A DNA stretch of 64,000 nucleotides from Mariniflexile fucanivorans (GCF_004341235.1 NZ_SLUP01000008.1:211882-275881), one strand, 5' to 3'; shown: positions 25,559-36,784, counted from the stretch's first letter. A program made the numbers and translations. Notes: generated by a model from the sequence alone, not told the origin.

Positions 25559-28105
25559 TTATGATTCAGCTGGTTTTTCAGCCTTTTCAATATTAATATT
25601 TAATTCTTGAGTACTATCATCTAAATCAATATTAATACTGTCTCCTTCTTCAACATGTGAAGTAATAATTTCTTCAGCTAATGCGTCTTCAACGTATTTT
25701 TGAATAGCTCGTTTTAAAGGTCGTGCACCATATTGTTTATCGAAACCTTTATCAGCAATATAGTCTTTTGCTTTATCACTAAGTTTTAAGTTATAACCTA
25801 AATCTTTAATTCTTAACAGAAGTTTGCCAAGTTCGATATCAATAATTTTGTTGATGTCTTCTTTTTCTAATGGATTGAATACTACGACATCATCAATTCT
25901 ATTTAAGAATTCTGGTGCGAACGATTTTTTCAAAGCATTCTCAATAACGCTTTTGGCGTTTGCATCTTCTTGTGCTTTTTGCGAAGCAGTGCCAAATCCA
26001 ATACCTGCACCAAAATCTTTTAACTTACGAGCCCCAATATTGGAAGTCATAATTATAATGGTGTTTCTAAAATCTATTTTTCTACCTAAGCTATCGGTTA
26101 AATAACCATCGTCCAGCACTTGAAGCAGCATGTTAAATACATCTGGATGTGCTTTTTCAATTTCATCTAAAAGAATAACAGCATAGGGTTTGCGTCGCAC
26201 TTTTTCAGTTAATTGTCCACCTTCTTCGTAACCAACGTATCCTGGAGGTGCTCCAACTAATCTTGAAATAGCAAATTTTTCCATGTATTCGCTCATGTCT
26301 ATTCTAACAAGTGCATCTTCACTATCAAACAATTCACGAGATAAAACTTTTGCTAATTGCGTTTTACCAACACCCGTTTGTCCTAAAAATATAAACGAAC
26401 CAATGGGTTTGTTAGGGTCTTTAAGTCCTGCACGATTACGTTGAATGGCTTTTACAACCTTAGCAACGGCATCGTCTTGTCCTATAACTTTTCCTTTAAT
26501 AAGCTTTGGAAGCTCTGCTAATTTATTGATTTCGGTTTGTGCAATCCTGTTCACAGGAATGCCAGTCATCATGGAAACTACATCGGCTACATTATCTTCT
26601 GTAACAACCTCTCTGTGTTGTTTGGTGTCTTCTTCCCACTTTTCTTGTGCGATAGCTAATTCTTTTTCAATGCGTTTTTCATCATCACGAAGTTTTGCTG
26701 CTTCTTCATATTTTTGCTTTTTAACAACCGAATTTTTAGTTTCTTTTACTGTTTCAAGTTGTTTTTCAAGCTCAATAATTTGCTTTGGAACTTCAATATT
26801 GGTAATGTGAACACGAGAACCTGCTTCATCTAAAGCATCAATAGCTTTGTCTGGAAGGAAACGCTCGGTCATATATCTACTGGTTAATTTCACACACGCT
26901 TCAATAGCTTCAGGTGTGTAATCAACATTATGGTGTTCCTCGTATTTGGCTTTAATATTATTAAGAATTTCAATGGTTTCAGCAACCGTAGTTGGTTCTA
27001 CAATTACCTTTTGAAAACGACGTTCTAAAGCGCCATCTTTTTCAATGTATTGACGGTATTCATCTAAAGTTGTAGCACCAATACATTGGATTTCGCCACG
27101 TGCCAACGCTGGTTTAAACATATTGGAAGCGTCTAAACTCCCTGTGGCACCACCTGCACCAACAATGGTGTGGATTTCGTCTATAAACAAAATAACATCA
27201 TCATTCTTTTCAAGCTCGTTCATAACGGCTTTCATGCGTTCCTCAAATTGGCCACGATATTTAGTTCCAGCTACTAAACTGGCTAAATCTAAAGTAACAA
27301 CACGTTTGCCAAAAAGAATTCGTGATACTTTTCGTTTTACAATTCGAAGCGCTAAACCTTCAGCAATGGCAGATTTACCAACACCTGGTTCGCCAATTAA
27401 AAGCGGATTGTTTTTCTTTCTTCTACTTAAAATTTGAGAAACACGCTCAATTTCTTTTTCTCTACCAACCACAGGATCTAATTTTCCTTCTTCTGCCAAC
27501 GCTGTTAAATCGCGTCCAAAATTATCTAAAACGGGTGTTTTGGATTTTTTGTTTGTTTTGCTTGTTGGGGTATTGAAAATGTCCTTAGAGGAATCATCTT
27601 CTGTATGAGAATCATCATCTTGAAATGATTCTGCTTTTGGTTCTATATAATCGTTATCGTTTGTTATCATAAATTTGAATTGTTCTTTAACGTTGTCGTA
27701 ATCAACTTTGAGCTTATTTAAAAGCTTGGTAGTGGGGTCGTTTTCATTTCTTAAAATACATAGCAATAAATGCGCCGTGTTTATTGAGGTGCTTTGAAAA
27801 AGTTTAGCTTCTAAAAATGTTGTTTTTAAAGCACGTTCTGCTTGTCTGGTAAGATGTAGGTTCGTTTTATTGTTTGAAGCTACTGCTATATTTGGGTTCG
27901 CAGGACTTAATATTTCGACCTTGCGCCTAAGATGGTTTAAATCTACATCCAGTGCATTTAAAATATTTATTGCCTTACCGTTGCCATCACGCAAAAGTCC
28001 GAGCATTAGGTGTTCGGTTCCAATAAAATCGTGACCTAAGCGAAGTGCTTCTTCTTTGCTAAATGCAATTACATCTTTTACTCTTTGCGAAAAATTATCA
28101 TCCAT
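25559..28105 (-). CDS. clpC: ATP-dependent Clp protease ATP-binding subunit ClpC
   Basis: 848 aa from ATG 28105 (MDDNFSQRVKDVIAFS), which matches the family N-terminus; the in-frame upstream extension does not. Two Clp_N repeats (1-150), AAA+ domain 1 (GEPGVGKSAIAEG, then VILFIDEIHTIVGAGG), a UVR/M-domain coiled coil (KYEEAAKLRDDEKRIEKEL), AAA+ domain 2 (GQTGVGKTQLAKV) and the ClpB_D2-small domain with KQYGARPLKRAI. Known role: unfoldase for ClpP and stress proteolysis. Divergent from gyrA. Confidence 0.94.
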   Translation of the reverse strand: MDDNFSQRVKDVIAFSKEEALRLGHDFIGTEHLMLGLLRDGNGKAINILNALDVDLNHLRRKVEILSPANPNIAVASNNKTNLHLTRQAERALKTTFLEAKLFQSTSINTAHLLLCILRNENDPTTKLLNKLKVDYDNVKEQFKFMITNDNDYIEPKAESFQDDDSHTEDDSSKDIFNTPTSKTNKKSKTPVLDNFGRDLTALAEEGKLDPVVGREKEIERVSQILSRRKKNNPLLIGEPGVGKSAIAEGLALRIVKRKVSRILFGKRVVTLDLASLVAGTKYRGQFEERMKAVMNELEKNDDVILFIDEIHTIVGAGGATGSLDASNMFKPALARGEIQCIGATTLDEYRQYIEKDGALERRFQKVIVEPTTVAETIEILNNIKAKYEEHHNVDYTPEAIEACVKLTSRYMTERFLPDKAIDALDEAGSRVHITNIEVPKQIIELEKQLETVKETKNSVVKKQKYEEAAKLRDDEKRIEKELAIAQEKWEEDTKQHREVVTEDNVADVVSMMTGIPVNRIAQTEINKLAELPKLIKGKVIGQDDAVAKVVKAIQRNRAGLKDPNKPIGSFIFLGQTGVGKTQLAKVLSRELFDSEDALVRIDMSEYMEKFAISRLVGAPPGYVGYEEGGQLTEKVRRKPYAVILLDEIEKAHPDVFNMLLQVLDDGYLTDSLGRKIDFRNTIIIMTSNIGARKLKDFGAGIGFGTASQKAQEDANAKSVIENALKKSFAPEFLNRIDDVVVFNPLEKEDINKIIDIELGKLLLRIKDLGYNLKLSDKAKDYIADKGFDKQYGARPLKRAIQKYVEDALAEEIITSHVEEGDSINIDLDDSTQELNINIEKAEKPAES

Positions 28106-28365
28106 AGTTCGTTTCCTTTCTGCATTAAAAATACTAAAACATTTTACTAACGGCAAAAACTATACCCTAAAATGTGTGAAAGTTGCTAATTGACGAAAAA
28201 ATCTTTATAAAATCAAAATTTTTCAATCGATACTTATTAACGAAAAAAGCCTTTAAAATTGTTAATAAAAAACACGAAAAAACACCATTTTTAAACACAT
28301 CTTCGCTATTGAAATGCGTATATTAGCATGTTTTGAAAAACTCATAAAACTTAATTAAATTATTT

Positions 28366-30921
28366 ATGGCAGAAGGAGAAAAATTGATCCCTATTAATAT
28401 TGAAGATGAGATGAAAACGGCTTACATTGATTATTCAATGTCGGTCATTGTGTCACGTGCTTTACCAGATGTAAGAGATGGGTTAAAACCAGTTCACAGA
28501 CGCGTACTGTTTGGTATGCACGAACTAGGAGTTAGGGCAACAGGCGCACATAAAAAGTCAGCAAGAATAGTTGGAGAGGTTTTAGGTAAATACCACCCAC
28601 ATGGCGATACATCGGTTTACGATGCCATGGTACGTATGGCTCAAGAATGGAGTTTACGATATATGTTAATTGACGGCCAAGGAAACTTTGGCTCTATAGA
28701 TGGTGATAGTCCTGCAGCAATGCGTTACACCGAGGCGCGTATGCGTAAAATATCGGAAGATATGTTGGCGGATATTGACAAAGAGACTGTAGACCACAAA
28801 TTGAATTTTGATGATACCTTACAAGAACCAACAGTTTTGCCAACCCGTATTCCGGGGCTTTTGGTAAATGGAGCTTCTGGTATTGCCGTAGGTATGGCTA
28901 CCAATATGCCACCTCACAATTTAACCGAAGTTGTTAATGGTACTATTGCGTATATTGAAAATACGGATATAGAAATTGACGAGTTAATTAAACACGTTAA
29001 AGCACCCGATTTTCCAACAGGAGGTACTATTTATGGATACGATGGTGTTAAAGAGGCATTTCATACCGGTAGAGGTCGTATCGTAATACGTGCCAAAGCG
29101 AATATAGAAGAAGTTCACGGGCGTGAGTGCATCATTGTTACCGAGATACCGTATCAAGTGAATAAAGCAGAGATGATTAAGAAGACTGCAGACTTGGTAA
29201 ATGAAAAAAAATTAGATGGTATTGCTACGATAAGAGATGAATCTGATAGAAACGGTATGCGTATTGTTTATGTTTTAAAACGTGAAGCTATACCAAATAT
29301 CGTACTAAATAAATTATACAAATATACAGCCTTACAATCGTCATTTAGTGTGAATAATATTGCACTAGTAAATGGGCGTCCACAATTATTGAATTTAAAA
29401 GAACTTATTCATTATTTTGTTGAGCATAGACATGAAGTTGTTGTAAGACGTACTACTTATGAATTACGCAAGGCAGAAGAACGTGCTCACATTTTAGAAG
29501 GCTTAATTATTGCTTCAGATAATATTGATGAAGTAATAGCTATTATTAGAGCATCTTCAAACGCAGATGAGGCTAGAGAAAATTTAATAAAACGTTTCGA
29601 ACTTTCAGAAATTCAAGCGAAAGCTATTGTTGAAATGCGTTTGCGTCAACTTACAGGTTTAGAGCAAGATAAATTACGTTCTGAATATGAGGAACTTATG
29701 AATACCATCATCGATCTTAAAGATATCTTAGAAAAGAAAGAGCGTCGAATGGAAATCATTAAAGATGAATTAAATGTTGTAAAAGAAAAATATGGTGATG
29801 AGCGTCGTTCAACTATTGAATATGCAGGTGGCGATTTAAGTATTGAAGATATGATTCCAGATGAAAAAGTAGTTATTACTATTTCTCATGCGGGCTATAT
29901 AAAACGTACCTCATTATCAGAATACAAAACACAAAATAGAGGTGGGGTTGGTCAAAAAGCTTCAACTACCAGAAATGAAGATTTCTTAGAATACTTATTT
30001 GTGGGGACTAACCACCAATATATGTTGTTCTTCACTCAAAAAGGAAAATGTTTCTGGATGCGTGTTTACGAAATTCCAGAAGGCAGTAAAACCTCAAAAG
30101 GACGTGCTATTCAAAATTTAATAAATATTGAACAAGATGATACTGTAAAAGCATTTATTTGTACGCAAGATCTTAAAGATGAAGACTATATAAACAGTCA
30201 TTACGTTATTATGGCGACTAAAAATGGTCAAGTTAAAAAGACTTCTTTAGAGCAATATTCACGTCCGAGAACCAACGGTATTAATGCTATTACCATTAAA
30301 GAAGACGATATTTTATTAGAAGCACGCTTAACAACCGGTAACAGTCAAGTAATGTTGGCTTTAAAATCTGGCAAAGCCATTCGTTTTGAAGAAGCTAAAA
30401 CTCGTCCAATGGGTAGAAGCGCATCTGGAGTTAGAGGTATTACGCTTGCCGATAAAAACGATGAAGTAATTGGAATGGTTACCATAGAAAACCCTCAAGA
30501 AGAGTCTGTATTAGTAGTTTCTGAGAATGGTTATGGAAAACGTACCTATATTGACGATCCTGAAGATGGAGAACCAGTATATAGAATTACCAATCGTGGC
30601 GGAAAAGGTGTAAAAACCATTTCTATTTCAGAAAAAACTGGTAAATTAGTGGCCATAAAAAGTGTTTCAGATAGTGATGATTTAATGATTATCAATAAAT
30701 CTGGCATAGCCATCAGGTTAGAAGTGAAAAATTTAAGGGTTATGGGTAGAGCAACTCAAGGCGTTAAATTAATCAATCTTAAAAATAACGATTCCATTGC
30801 AGCTGTTGCTAAAGTAATGCGTGATGAAGATGATGAAAGTGAAGATGTTGAAAATATGGACGTTTCAGAGGATGGCACAACTCTTGATATTACAGAAGAC
30901 GAAAATAACACAGAAAATTAA
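28366..30921 (+). CDS. gyrA: DNA gyrase subunit A
   Basis: 851 aa. Breakage-reunion domain with [29 protein letters not shown] and the catalytic tyrosine in [10 protein letters not shown] (Y121); C-terminal beta-pinwheel blades including the GyrA-box-like QNRGGVGQK and GGKGVKTI; acidic tail. The residue at the E. coli Ser83 position is Thr82 and the Asp87 equivalent is present. Known role: ATP-dependent negative supercoiling with GyrB. Confidence 0.95.
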   Translation: MAEGEKLIPINIEDEMKTAYIDYSMSVIVSRALPDVRDGLKPVHRRVLFGMHELGVRATGAHKKSARIVGEVLGKYHPHGDTSVYDAMVRMAQEWSLRYMLIDGQGNFGSIDGDSPAAMRYTEARMRKISEDMLADIDKETVDHKLNFDDTLQEPTVLPTRIPGLLVNGASGIAVGMATNMPPHNLTEVVNGTIAYIENTDIEIDELIKHVKAPDFPTGGTIYGYDGVKEAFHTGRGRIVIRAKANIEEVHGRECIIVTEIPYQVNKAEMIKKTADLVNEKKLDGIATIRDESDRNGMRIVYVLKREAIPNIVLNKLYKYTALQSSFSVNNIALVNGRPQLLNLKELIHYFVEHRHEVVVRRTTYELRKAEERAHILEGLIIASDNIDEVIAIIRASSNADEARENLIKRFELSEIQAKAIVEMRLRQLTGLEQDKLRSEYEELMNTIIDLKDILEKKERRMEIIKDELNVVKEKYGDERRSTIEYAGGDLSIEDMIPDEKVVITISHAGYIKRTSLSEYKTQNRGGVGQKASTTRNEDFLEYLFVGTNHQYMLFFTQKGKCFWMRVYEIPEGSKTSKGRAIQNLINIEQDDTVKAFICTQDLKDEDYINSHYVIMATKNGQVKKTSLEQYSRPRTNGINAITIKEDDILLEARLTTGNSQVMLALKSGKAIRFEEAKTRPMGRSASGVRGITLADKNDEVIGMVTIENPQEESVLVVSENGYGKRTYIDDPEDGEPVYRITNRGGKGVKTISISEKTGKLVAIKSVSDSDDLMIINKSGIAIRLEVKNLRVMGRATQGVKLINLKNNDSIAAVAKVMRDEDDESEDVENMDVSEDGTTLDITEDENNTEN

Positions 30922-30937
30922 ATTTAATATTATTACA

Positions 30938-32188
30938 ATGAAAAAACAGATTATCATAGCTATAGCACTTTCGGTTAGCGCATTTTCATTTTCACAAAAG
31001 AAAGAATTGAAAGCTGCGGATAAAGCTATAACAGGGAAAAATTATGCTGAAGCAAAAGCTGCATTAAAAGAGGTAGAGCCATTATTATCTACTATGGATG
31101 ATAAATATAAAGCTCAATATTATTATTTAAACGCTTCGGCTTTATATGCAGGAGGTGCAGGCTCAATGAACGATATTGATGCCGCTTTAAAAAGTTTAGA
31201 GAACGTTAAGGGAGACTATGTTTCAGAATCTTCTGAATTAAAACAAACCATGGTTAATGGTTTACTAACTAAAGGAAATAAATTTTATGAAAGTAAAGAT
31301 TTTGCAAATTCCTCTAAATATTTTGAAAAAGCTTACAGATTAAGCACTAAAGACACTTTGTTCCTTTATTATGCAGCTGCTACTGCTATTAATGTTCAAG
31401 ATTACGACAGAGCATTAACTATTTATGAAGAACTTAAAAACTTAGGTTACACAGGTATTGAAAAACAGTATTTCGCTACTAATGTAGAATCAGGAGAAGA
31501 AGAAGTTTTGGATAAAGCTACTCGAGATCTTTATGTAAAAGCAAAAAGCCATAACAACCCAGGAGAACGTATAACCGAGTCTAAAAAACCTGAAATTGTT
31601 AGAAACATAGCACTTATTTATGTTGACAAAGGCGATAATGATAAAGCAATTACGGCCATTAAAGAAGCAAGAGAAGAAAATCCTGAGGATATTAATTTAA
31701 TTTTATCTGAAGCTAATATTTATTATAAAACTGGTAAAATTGAGGAATTTAAGGGGTTATTGGAAAAAGCAACTCAAATGGATCCTAATAATCCTGAATT
31801 ACAATATAATTTAGGAGTTATATCAGCAGATTCAGGACATCCAGAAGAAGCTAGAGCTTATTATGAAAAAACAATCTCTTTGGATCCAGAATACATAAAT
31901 GCATATATAAATTTATCTGCTTTAATTTTATCGAAAGAAGAACCAATTATTAAAGAAATGAATGGTTTAGGTAGTTCTAAAAAGGATGATTTGCGATATG
32001 ATGAATTAAGAGAGCAACGTTTAGATTTATACAAACAGGCTGTTCCATATTTAACTAAAGCACTTGAAATTGACGGTAAAAACATTAGTGCAGCTAAAAC
32101 ATTAGCGAATATTTACAGTATTTTAGGTGAAAAAGCGAAACACGACGAAATGAAAGCAAAAGCTGATGCTTTAGAAGCTGAAAATTAA
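30938..32188 (+). CDS. Secreted/periplasmic TPR-repeat protein
   Basis: 416 aa from ATG 30938, 16 bp after gyrA; this start yields a signal peptide (KKQIIIAIALSVSAFSFSQ), while the longer frame lies inside gyrA. Several tetratricopeptide units follow (ANSSKYFEKAYRLSTKDTL, NPELQYNLGVISADSGHPEE, AKTLANIYSILGEKAKHDEM). Likely a protein-interaction scaffold in the periplasm; partner unknown. Co-transcription with gyrA is likely from spacing. Confidence 0.85.
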   Translation: MKKQIIIAIALSVSAFSFSQKKELKAADKAITGKNYAEAKAALKEVEPLLSTMDDKYKAQYYYLNASALYAGGAGSMNDIDAALKSLENVKGDYVSESSELKQTMVNGLLTKGNKFYESKDFANSSKYFEKAYRLSTKDTLFLYYAAATAINVQDYDRALTIYEELKNLGYTGIEKQYFATNVESGEEEVLDKATRDLYVKAKSHNNPGERITESKKPEIVRNIALIYVDKGDNDKAITAIKEAREENPEDINLILSEANIYYKTGKIEEFKGLLEKATQMDPNNPELQYNLGVISADSGHPEEARAYYEKTISLDPEYINAYINLSALILSKEEPIIKEMNGLGSSKKDDLRYDELREQRLDLYKQAVPYLTKALEIDGKNISAAKTLANIYSILGEKAKHDEMKAKADALEAEN

Positions 32189-32210
32189 AAAAATTGATTT
32201 TAATATAAAT

Positions 32211-32238
32211 AAAAACGCCGCTATTTGCGGCGTTTTTT
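32211..32238 (+). terminator. Intrinsic terminator
   Basis: AAAAACGCCG CTATTTG CGGCGTTTTTT, a strong GC hairpin closing the gyrA-TPR unit. Confidence 0.9.
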
Positions 32239-32305
32239 ATTGCTTATTTTTCTTTCAAATGAATGAATCGTTTTAAAATAATGAAAGAAATTATTTTAAA
32301 TTATT

Positions 32306-33055
32306 TTAAATTATTTTTTTAATAACCCGAAGTTTATGGGTATGTATTTTTCTGTCCACATTATAAATACCGGAATGGTCTAATCTATCAATTCTAACCT
32401 TTCCGTGGGCGTGAATAATGTAGTTATCGCTCATTATAATACCAACATGGGTAATATTACCTTCGTTATTATCAAAAAAAGCTAAATCTCCAGGCTCGCT
32501 TTCTTCAATAAAACTTAAAGCCTCTCCTTGTGTCGCTTGTTGCGAAGCGTCCCGTAATAATTTATAACCGTTAAGTTTGTACACCATTTGCGTGAAACCC
32601 GAGCAATCAATTCCAAAAGGAGTTTTTCCTCCCCATAAATAAGGTGAATTTAAATATAGAAAAGCGGTTTTAATAAGATTGTCTTTTGGTTTTTTACCTT
32701 CAACGACAGTGCCTTCATGCTTGTGATTTAAAACAGATAAACCATTAAGAGACGAGCCTAGTAAAATGGGGTGTAATTGTTGATTGGTGTCTTCAATAAA
32801 TTCTACTAAATCAAAGGAAAGTTTTAGGGTTTCTTTATGTAATTGGTAGTATTGTTCTTCGGTAATTTCTATAAGTTGTTTGTTATCAATCCAACCTTCA
32901 TATTTATCAAAAGCAAGTCTTATTTTACTCCAACTTTTACGTTGTTCTAAAATTTTAAAAATATCGCCATATAAAACCTGAGAAACAAGTTCGCTAGCAT
33001 CCGACGGTTCATTTCTAAGAGGAACAATGCTTAAATTACAAATTCCGTATTGCAT
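32306..33055 (-). CDS. C40 (NlpC/P60) peptidase with N-terminal SH3-like domains
   Basis: 249 aa. Residues 1-125 look like bacterial SH3 modules (IVPLRNEPSDASELVSQVLYG). The C-terminal papain-like domain has Cys151 in GIDCSGFTQMVY, H203 in ITHVGIIMSD and H215 in YIIHAHGKV. Known family: gamma-D-glutamyl-diamino acid endopeptidases of peptidoglycan recycling or remodelling. No signal peptide is visible, which would fit a cytoplasmic recycling enzyme of the YkfC type. Confidence 0.83.
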   Translation of the reverse strand: MQYGICNLSIVPLRNEPSDASELVSQVLYGDIFKILEQRKSWSKIRLAFDKYEGWIDNKQLIEITEEQYYQLHKETLKLSFDLVEFIEDTNQQLHPILLGSSLNGLSVLNHKHEGTVVEGKKPKDNLIKTAFLYLNSPYLWGGKTPFGIDCSGFTQMVYKLNGYKLLRDASQQATQGEALSFIEESEPGDLAFFDNNEGNITHVGIIMSDNYIIHAHGKVRIDRLDHSGIYNVDRKIHTHKLRVIKKII

Positions 33056-33155
33056 ATAATTATTGTCTATTGATTATTGATAATTATATATTGATATGTG
33101 GTGAATGATACGGTACAAAATCTTGAATAAAAAACCATGTTTAAATAAAAAATAA

Positions 33156-34340
33156 TCAATCCTCTTTGCGTTCTATAATAATTGCTGATGCGCCACCGCC
33201 ACCATTGCAAATAGCAGCTGCACCAATTTTGGCATTGTTTTGTTCTAAAACATTTAATAAAGTAATCACAATTCTAGCGCCAGAACAACCTAATGGATGC
33301 CCAAGTGATACCGCACCACCATTCACATTGACATTACTATCGTTAAGTCCAAGAATTTTCATGTTAGCTAATCCAACCACAGAAAAAGCTTCATTAAATT
33401 CAAAAAAATCAACATCATTAATATCAATCCCTGCCTTATCTAAAGCTTTTGGAAGTGCTTTTGCAGGCGCTGTAGTAAACCAATCAGGCTCGTGGGCAGC
33501 ATCGGCATAACTTTTTATAGTTGCAAGCGCTTTTAAACCAAGTTCGTTGGCTTTTTCTTTACTCATCAAAACTACTGCTGCTGCACCATCGTTAATGGTA
33601 GACGCATTGGCCGCGGTTACGGTTCCATCTTTTGAAAACGCAGGGCGTAAATGCGGAATTTTATCTAAAATAACATTAGTGAATTCTTCATCTTTTCTGA
33701 CTATAACGGGTTCTCCACGACGCTGTGGCACTTCAACAGGCACAACTTCATTATCAAATTTACCAGTATCCCAGGCTGTCGCTGCACGTTTGTATGATTG
33801 AATAGCATAAGCATCTTGCTCTTCACGCGAAAATTTATATTCGGTAGCACAAGCATCTGCACATACACCCATGGCATTTTGGTTATAAGCATCAACCAAA
33901 CCATCTTTTTGCATTCCATCAACTAGTGAGGTAGGTCCAAATTTAGTAGCTGTTCTGGCGTGTAAATAATGCGGAATTAAACTCATGTTTTCCATACCGC
34001 CAGCAACAATTATATCGGCATCACCCAAAGTAATACTTTGTGCTGCTTGCATAATGGCTTTCATGCCAGAAGCACATACTTTGTTTACAGTCGTGCAAGG
34101 TACGGTATTAGGGATTCCAGCATATATAGCAGCTTGTCTTGCAGGAGCTTGCCCTGTTCCTGCCTGTACTACATGGCCCATCAGCACTTCATCAACCAAT
34201 TCTGGCTTTAAATTTATTTTGTTTAAAGCACCTTTTATTGCAATAGCACCCAATTGTGGTGCAGGAACTGTTGAAAGTGCCCCCATAAAACTACCAATTG
34301 GTGTTCTTGCTGCCGAAACAATCACTACTTCTTTATGCAT
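33156..34340 (-). CDS. Acetyl-CoA C-acetyltransferase (thiolase II)
   Basis: 394 aa. Nucleophile Cys89 in TTVNKVCASGMKAI, catalytic His348 in GGAVSLGHPLGCSGAR and Cys378 in AAICNGGGGASA; the length and GGMENMS motif fit biosynthetic thiolases. Known reaction: reversible condensation of two acetyl-CoA to acetoacetyl-CoA. Isolated gene; whether it works in ketone-body, leucine or fatty-acid metabolism cannot be told from context. Confidence 0.9.
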   Translation of the reverse strand: MHKEVVIVSAARTPIGSFMGALSTVPAPQLGAIAIKGALNKINLKPELVDEVLMGHVVQAGTGQAPARQAAIYAGIPNTVPCTTVNKVCASGMKAIMQAAQSITLGDADIIVAGGMENMSLIPHYLHARTATKFGPTSLVDGMQKDGLVDAYNQNAMGVCADACATEYKFSREEQDAYAIQSYKRAATAWDTGKFDNEVVPVEVPQRRGEPVIVRKDEEFTNVILDKIPHLRPAFSKDGTVTAANASTINDGAAAVVLMSKEKANELGLKALATIKSYADAAHEPDWFTTAPAKALPKALDKAGIDINDVDFFEFNEAFSVVGLANMKILGLNDSNVNVNGGAVSLGHPLGCSGARIVITLLNVLEQNNAKIGAAAICNGGGGASAIIIERKED

Positions 34341-34468
34341 TAGATAATTCTTAAAACTTATAGTATGCGAAAATAATGATTTTTTAATAGAAATTAGAGC
34401 GATTCAATGATTATAAAAAATAGGATTGCCTTATAATTTTATTACTTTTGATTTCATTAACTTTTTAA

Positions 34469-36520
34469 ATGGAAGACTTTATAAATAAATTATATAGAAA
34501 CCATTCCTTGATTTATAAAGGACTGTTGTTTGTTTGTACCACTTTTTTAATTGTGTATTTGTTTCCAAAAAGCGGAAAGTTTAAATACAATTTTGAAAAA
34601 GGAAAACCTTGGCAATCTGAAAATTTATATGCGCCTTTTGATTTTGCCATCAAGAAATCGGATGCTGAAATTGCTTCAGAAAAACAAGCCATTATTGATA
34701 ATTCCATTTTGTATTTTGATATAGATAATACCATTGAAGCCAAAGTAAACCAATTGTATAAACAGCAGTTTAGAAGTGCCTTTTCCGATTCCATTCCAAA
34801 AAGGACTTTGGATAATTTAAATAAGGCCGGTCAAGAAATAATAGATGCGTTTTATGCTTTTGGTGTTTTAAATGAAAGTTATAGTTTTTCAGAAGATAGA
34901 GCTATAGCCATACTTGATGAGCGTGTAAAAAAACAAGACGGTTTTTTTTCAGATTTAATAAAGCTAGATGCTGTTACGCCAGTAATAAATAAGGTTTTAG
35001 AAAAGCATCGGTTAACAAATTTCAAAACGAATTTTGCGGCGTTATTTTTCGAACTTATTCAACCTAATTTAACTTTTGATAAATCTTTTACAGAAAAAGG
35101 TGTACAAGAAGAGTTGGATAAAATTGCTTATGCAAGAGGGAGTGTTGAAAAAGAAACATTAATTATATCGAAAGGTGAAATAATTGAAGGAGATAAGTAT
35201 TTGGAATTGAATTCATTAAAGTCTGAATACGAATCTCAGGTTTGGACCAAATCTAATTACAACTGGATACTTTTTGCTTATACCTTATTGGTTTCATTGG
35301 CTTTATTGATGCTGCTTTTATTTCTAAGGAATTATAGAAAAGAAGAAGTATTCGAAAACAATACGAAGGTCACTTTTATTTTCTTTAATATATTGTTAAT
35401 GGTCTTTATAACCACTTTGGTGGTAAATTATAATTCGAAGTTTATTTACGTAGTGCCCATTTGTATTTTACCGTTAATTTTCAAAGCATTTTTTGATGCG
35501 CGTTTAGGTTTGTTTGCACACGTAATTACAGTGCTTCTATTAGGATTTATTGTGCCTAATAGTTATGAGTATATGTTTCTTCAAATTATAGCTGGTATTG
35601 TAACAATTTTAACGGTCTCAGAATTGTATAAACGTGCTAATTTATTCATATCTGTAGGGCAAATAACTCTTATTTATATTATCGCCTATTTCGCGTTTTT
35701 CGTAATTCATGAAGGTAGTGTTGAAACCATTAAGTGGGAAATGTTTATTTGGTTTGTTTTAAGTGGGCTTGCTACTTTATTTGTACAACCATTAATTTAC
35801 GTGTATGAAAAGATTTTTGGTTTGGTTTCAGATGTATCGCTTTTAGAATTATCTGATACTAATTCAAAGTTATTAAAAGAACTTTCAAATAAGGCACCAG
35901 GCACATTTCACCATTCATTAAATGTTGCAAATCTTGCTGAAGCTTCTGCTAACGAAATTGGTGCTAATGCCATGTTAGTAAGGGTAGGAGCGTTGTATCA
36001 TGATATTGGGAAAATGAAAAACCCAACCTATTTTACCGAAAATCAATCCACAGGAATTAATCCGCATGACGAACTATCCTCAAAAGAAAGTGCTAGAATT
36101 ATTACTGGACATGTTATAGATGGCATAGAAATAGCAAAAAAATATAATTTACCAGATAGGGTGATAGATTTTATTAGAACACATCATGGTACAAGTGTGG
36201 TGTATTATTTTTACATGCAAGAAAAAAAAGATTTTGAAGATGTAGATAAATTAGATTTTAGCTATCCCGGTCCTAAACCATTTAGTAAAGAAACTGCCAT
36301 TTTAATGATGTGCGATAGTGTTGAAGCGGCTTCTAAAAGCTTGAAAGATCCAACATCCACAAAAATTGATGCTTTTGTTGAAAACATCATAGATAAGCAA
36401 ATTGAAGGTGGCCAATTTTTAAATGCGAACATTACTTTTAAGGAAATTCAGTCCATAAAAAAAGTCCTAAAATACAAGCTAGCAAATATTTACCATTTAA
36501 GAATTGAGTACCCTGAATAA
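34469..36520 (+). CDS. 7TM-HD family phosphodiesterase (PgpH-like)
   Basis: 683 aa. N-terminal TM helix (GLLFVCTTFLIVYLFP), an extracytoplasmic domain to about residue 260, seven TM helices (about 265-455), then a cytoplasmic HD domain with HHSLNVANLAEA, LYHDIGKMKNP, RTHHGTS and MMCDSVEAASK. Members characterised in Firmicutes hydrolyse cyclic-di-AMP; the same role here is inference from family membership. It lies just upstream of the tRNA pair. Confidence 0.88.
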   Translation: MEDFINKLYRNHSLIYKGLLFVCTTFLIVYLFPKSGKFKYNFEKGKPWQSENLYAPFDFAIKKSDAEIASEKQAIIDNSILYFDIDNTIEAKVNQLYKQQFRSAFSDSIPKRTLDNLNKAGQEIIDAFYAFGVLNESYSFSEDRAIAILDERVKKQDGFFSDLIKLDAVTPVINKVLEKHRLTNFKTNFAALFFELIQPNLTFDKSFTEKGVQEELDKIAYARGSVEKETLIISKGEIIEGDKYLELNSLKSEYESQVWTKSNYNWILFAYTLLVSLALLMLLLFLRNYRKEEVFENNTKVTFIFFNILLMVFITTLVVNYNSKFIYVVPICILPLIFKAFFDARLGLFAHVITVLLLGFIVPNSYEYMFLQIIAGIVTILTVSELYKRANLFISVGQITLIYIIAYFAFFVIHEGSVETIKWEMFIWFVLSGLATLFVQPLIYVYEKIFGLVSDVSLLELSDTNSKLLKELSNKAPGTFHHSLNVANLAEASANEIGANAMLVRVGALYHDIGKMKNPTYFTENQSTGINPHDELSSKESARIITGHVIDGIEIAKKYNLPDRVIDFIRTHHGTSVVYYFYMQEKKDFEDVDKLDFSYPGPKPFSKETAILMMCDSVEAASKSLKDPTSTKIDAFVENIIDKQIEGGQFLNANITFKEIQSIKKVLKYKLANIYHLRIEYPE

Positions 36521-36616
36521 TATTTAAAAAAATCGAATAAAATAGTTGCGTTCTTATTATGTATATACTACATTTGCAACCGCAATTTTATTGCATAAGT
36601 TCAAAATAAAATTTTA

Positions 36617-36700
36617 GGAGAGGTGCCAGAGTGGTAATGGAGCAGATTGCTAATCTGTCGACGGGTAACTGTCGCCAGGGTTCGAGTCCCTGTCTCTCCG
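36617..36700 (+). tRNA. tRNA-Ser (GCT)
   Basis: 84 nt type II tRNA with acceptor GGAGAGG/TCTCTCC, anticodon loop with GCT (GATTGCTAATC), long variable arm GACGGGTAACTGTC and T-arm GTTCGAGTC; discriminator G, CCA not encoded. Confidence 0.95.
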
Positions 36701-36708
36701 CAATTTTT

Positions 36709-36783
36709 CGGGGTGTAGCGTAGCCCGGTTATCGCGCCTGCTTTGGGAGCAGGAGGTCGCAGGTTCGAATCCTGCCACCCCGA
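36709..36783 (+). tRNA. tRNA-Pro (TGG), integration target
   Basis: 75 nt, acceptor CGGGGTG/CACCCCG, anticodon TGG in CTTTGGGAG, T-loop GTTCGAATC, discriminator A. Eight bp after tRNA-Ser, same transcript. Its 3' end (36768-36784) is repeated in altered form at 38663 and 59119 ahead of related integrases, so it is the attachment site of this tandem array. Confidence 0.95.
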
Positions 36784-36784
36784 C
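36768..36784 (+). repeat. att site, tRNA-Pro 3' end copy 1
   Basis: Last 17 nt covering the tRNA-Pro 3' end (AATCCTGCCACCCCGAC). Differs from the copies at 38663 and 59119 only by two C/T transitions. Confidence 0.75.

Noticed and set aside
26445..26810. 121-aa plus-strand frame inside clpC
   Set aside because: Serine-rich shadow of the clpC coding strand with no independent support.
28106..28156. Upstream extension of ClpC
   Set aside because: The family N-terminus begins MDDNFSQRVK at 28105; the extra 17 residues match nothing.
30821..30937. 39-codon N-terminal extension of the TPR protein
   Set aside because: Lies inside gyrA, encodes a Met/Lys-rich artefact, and the signal peptide begins at 30938.
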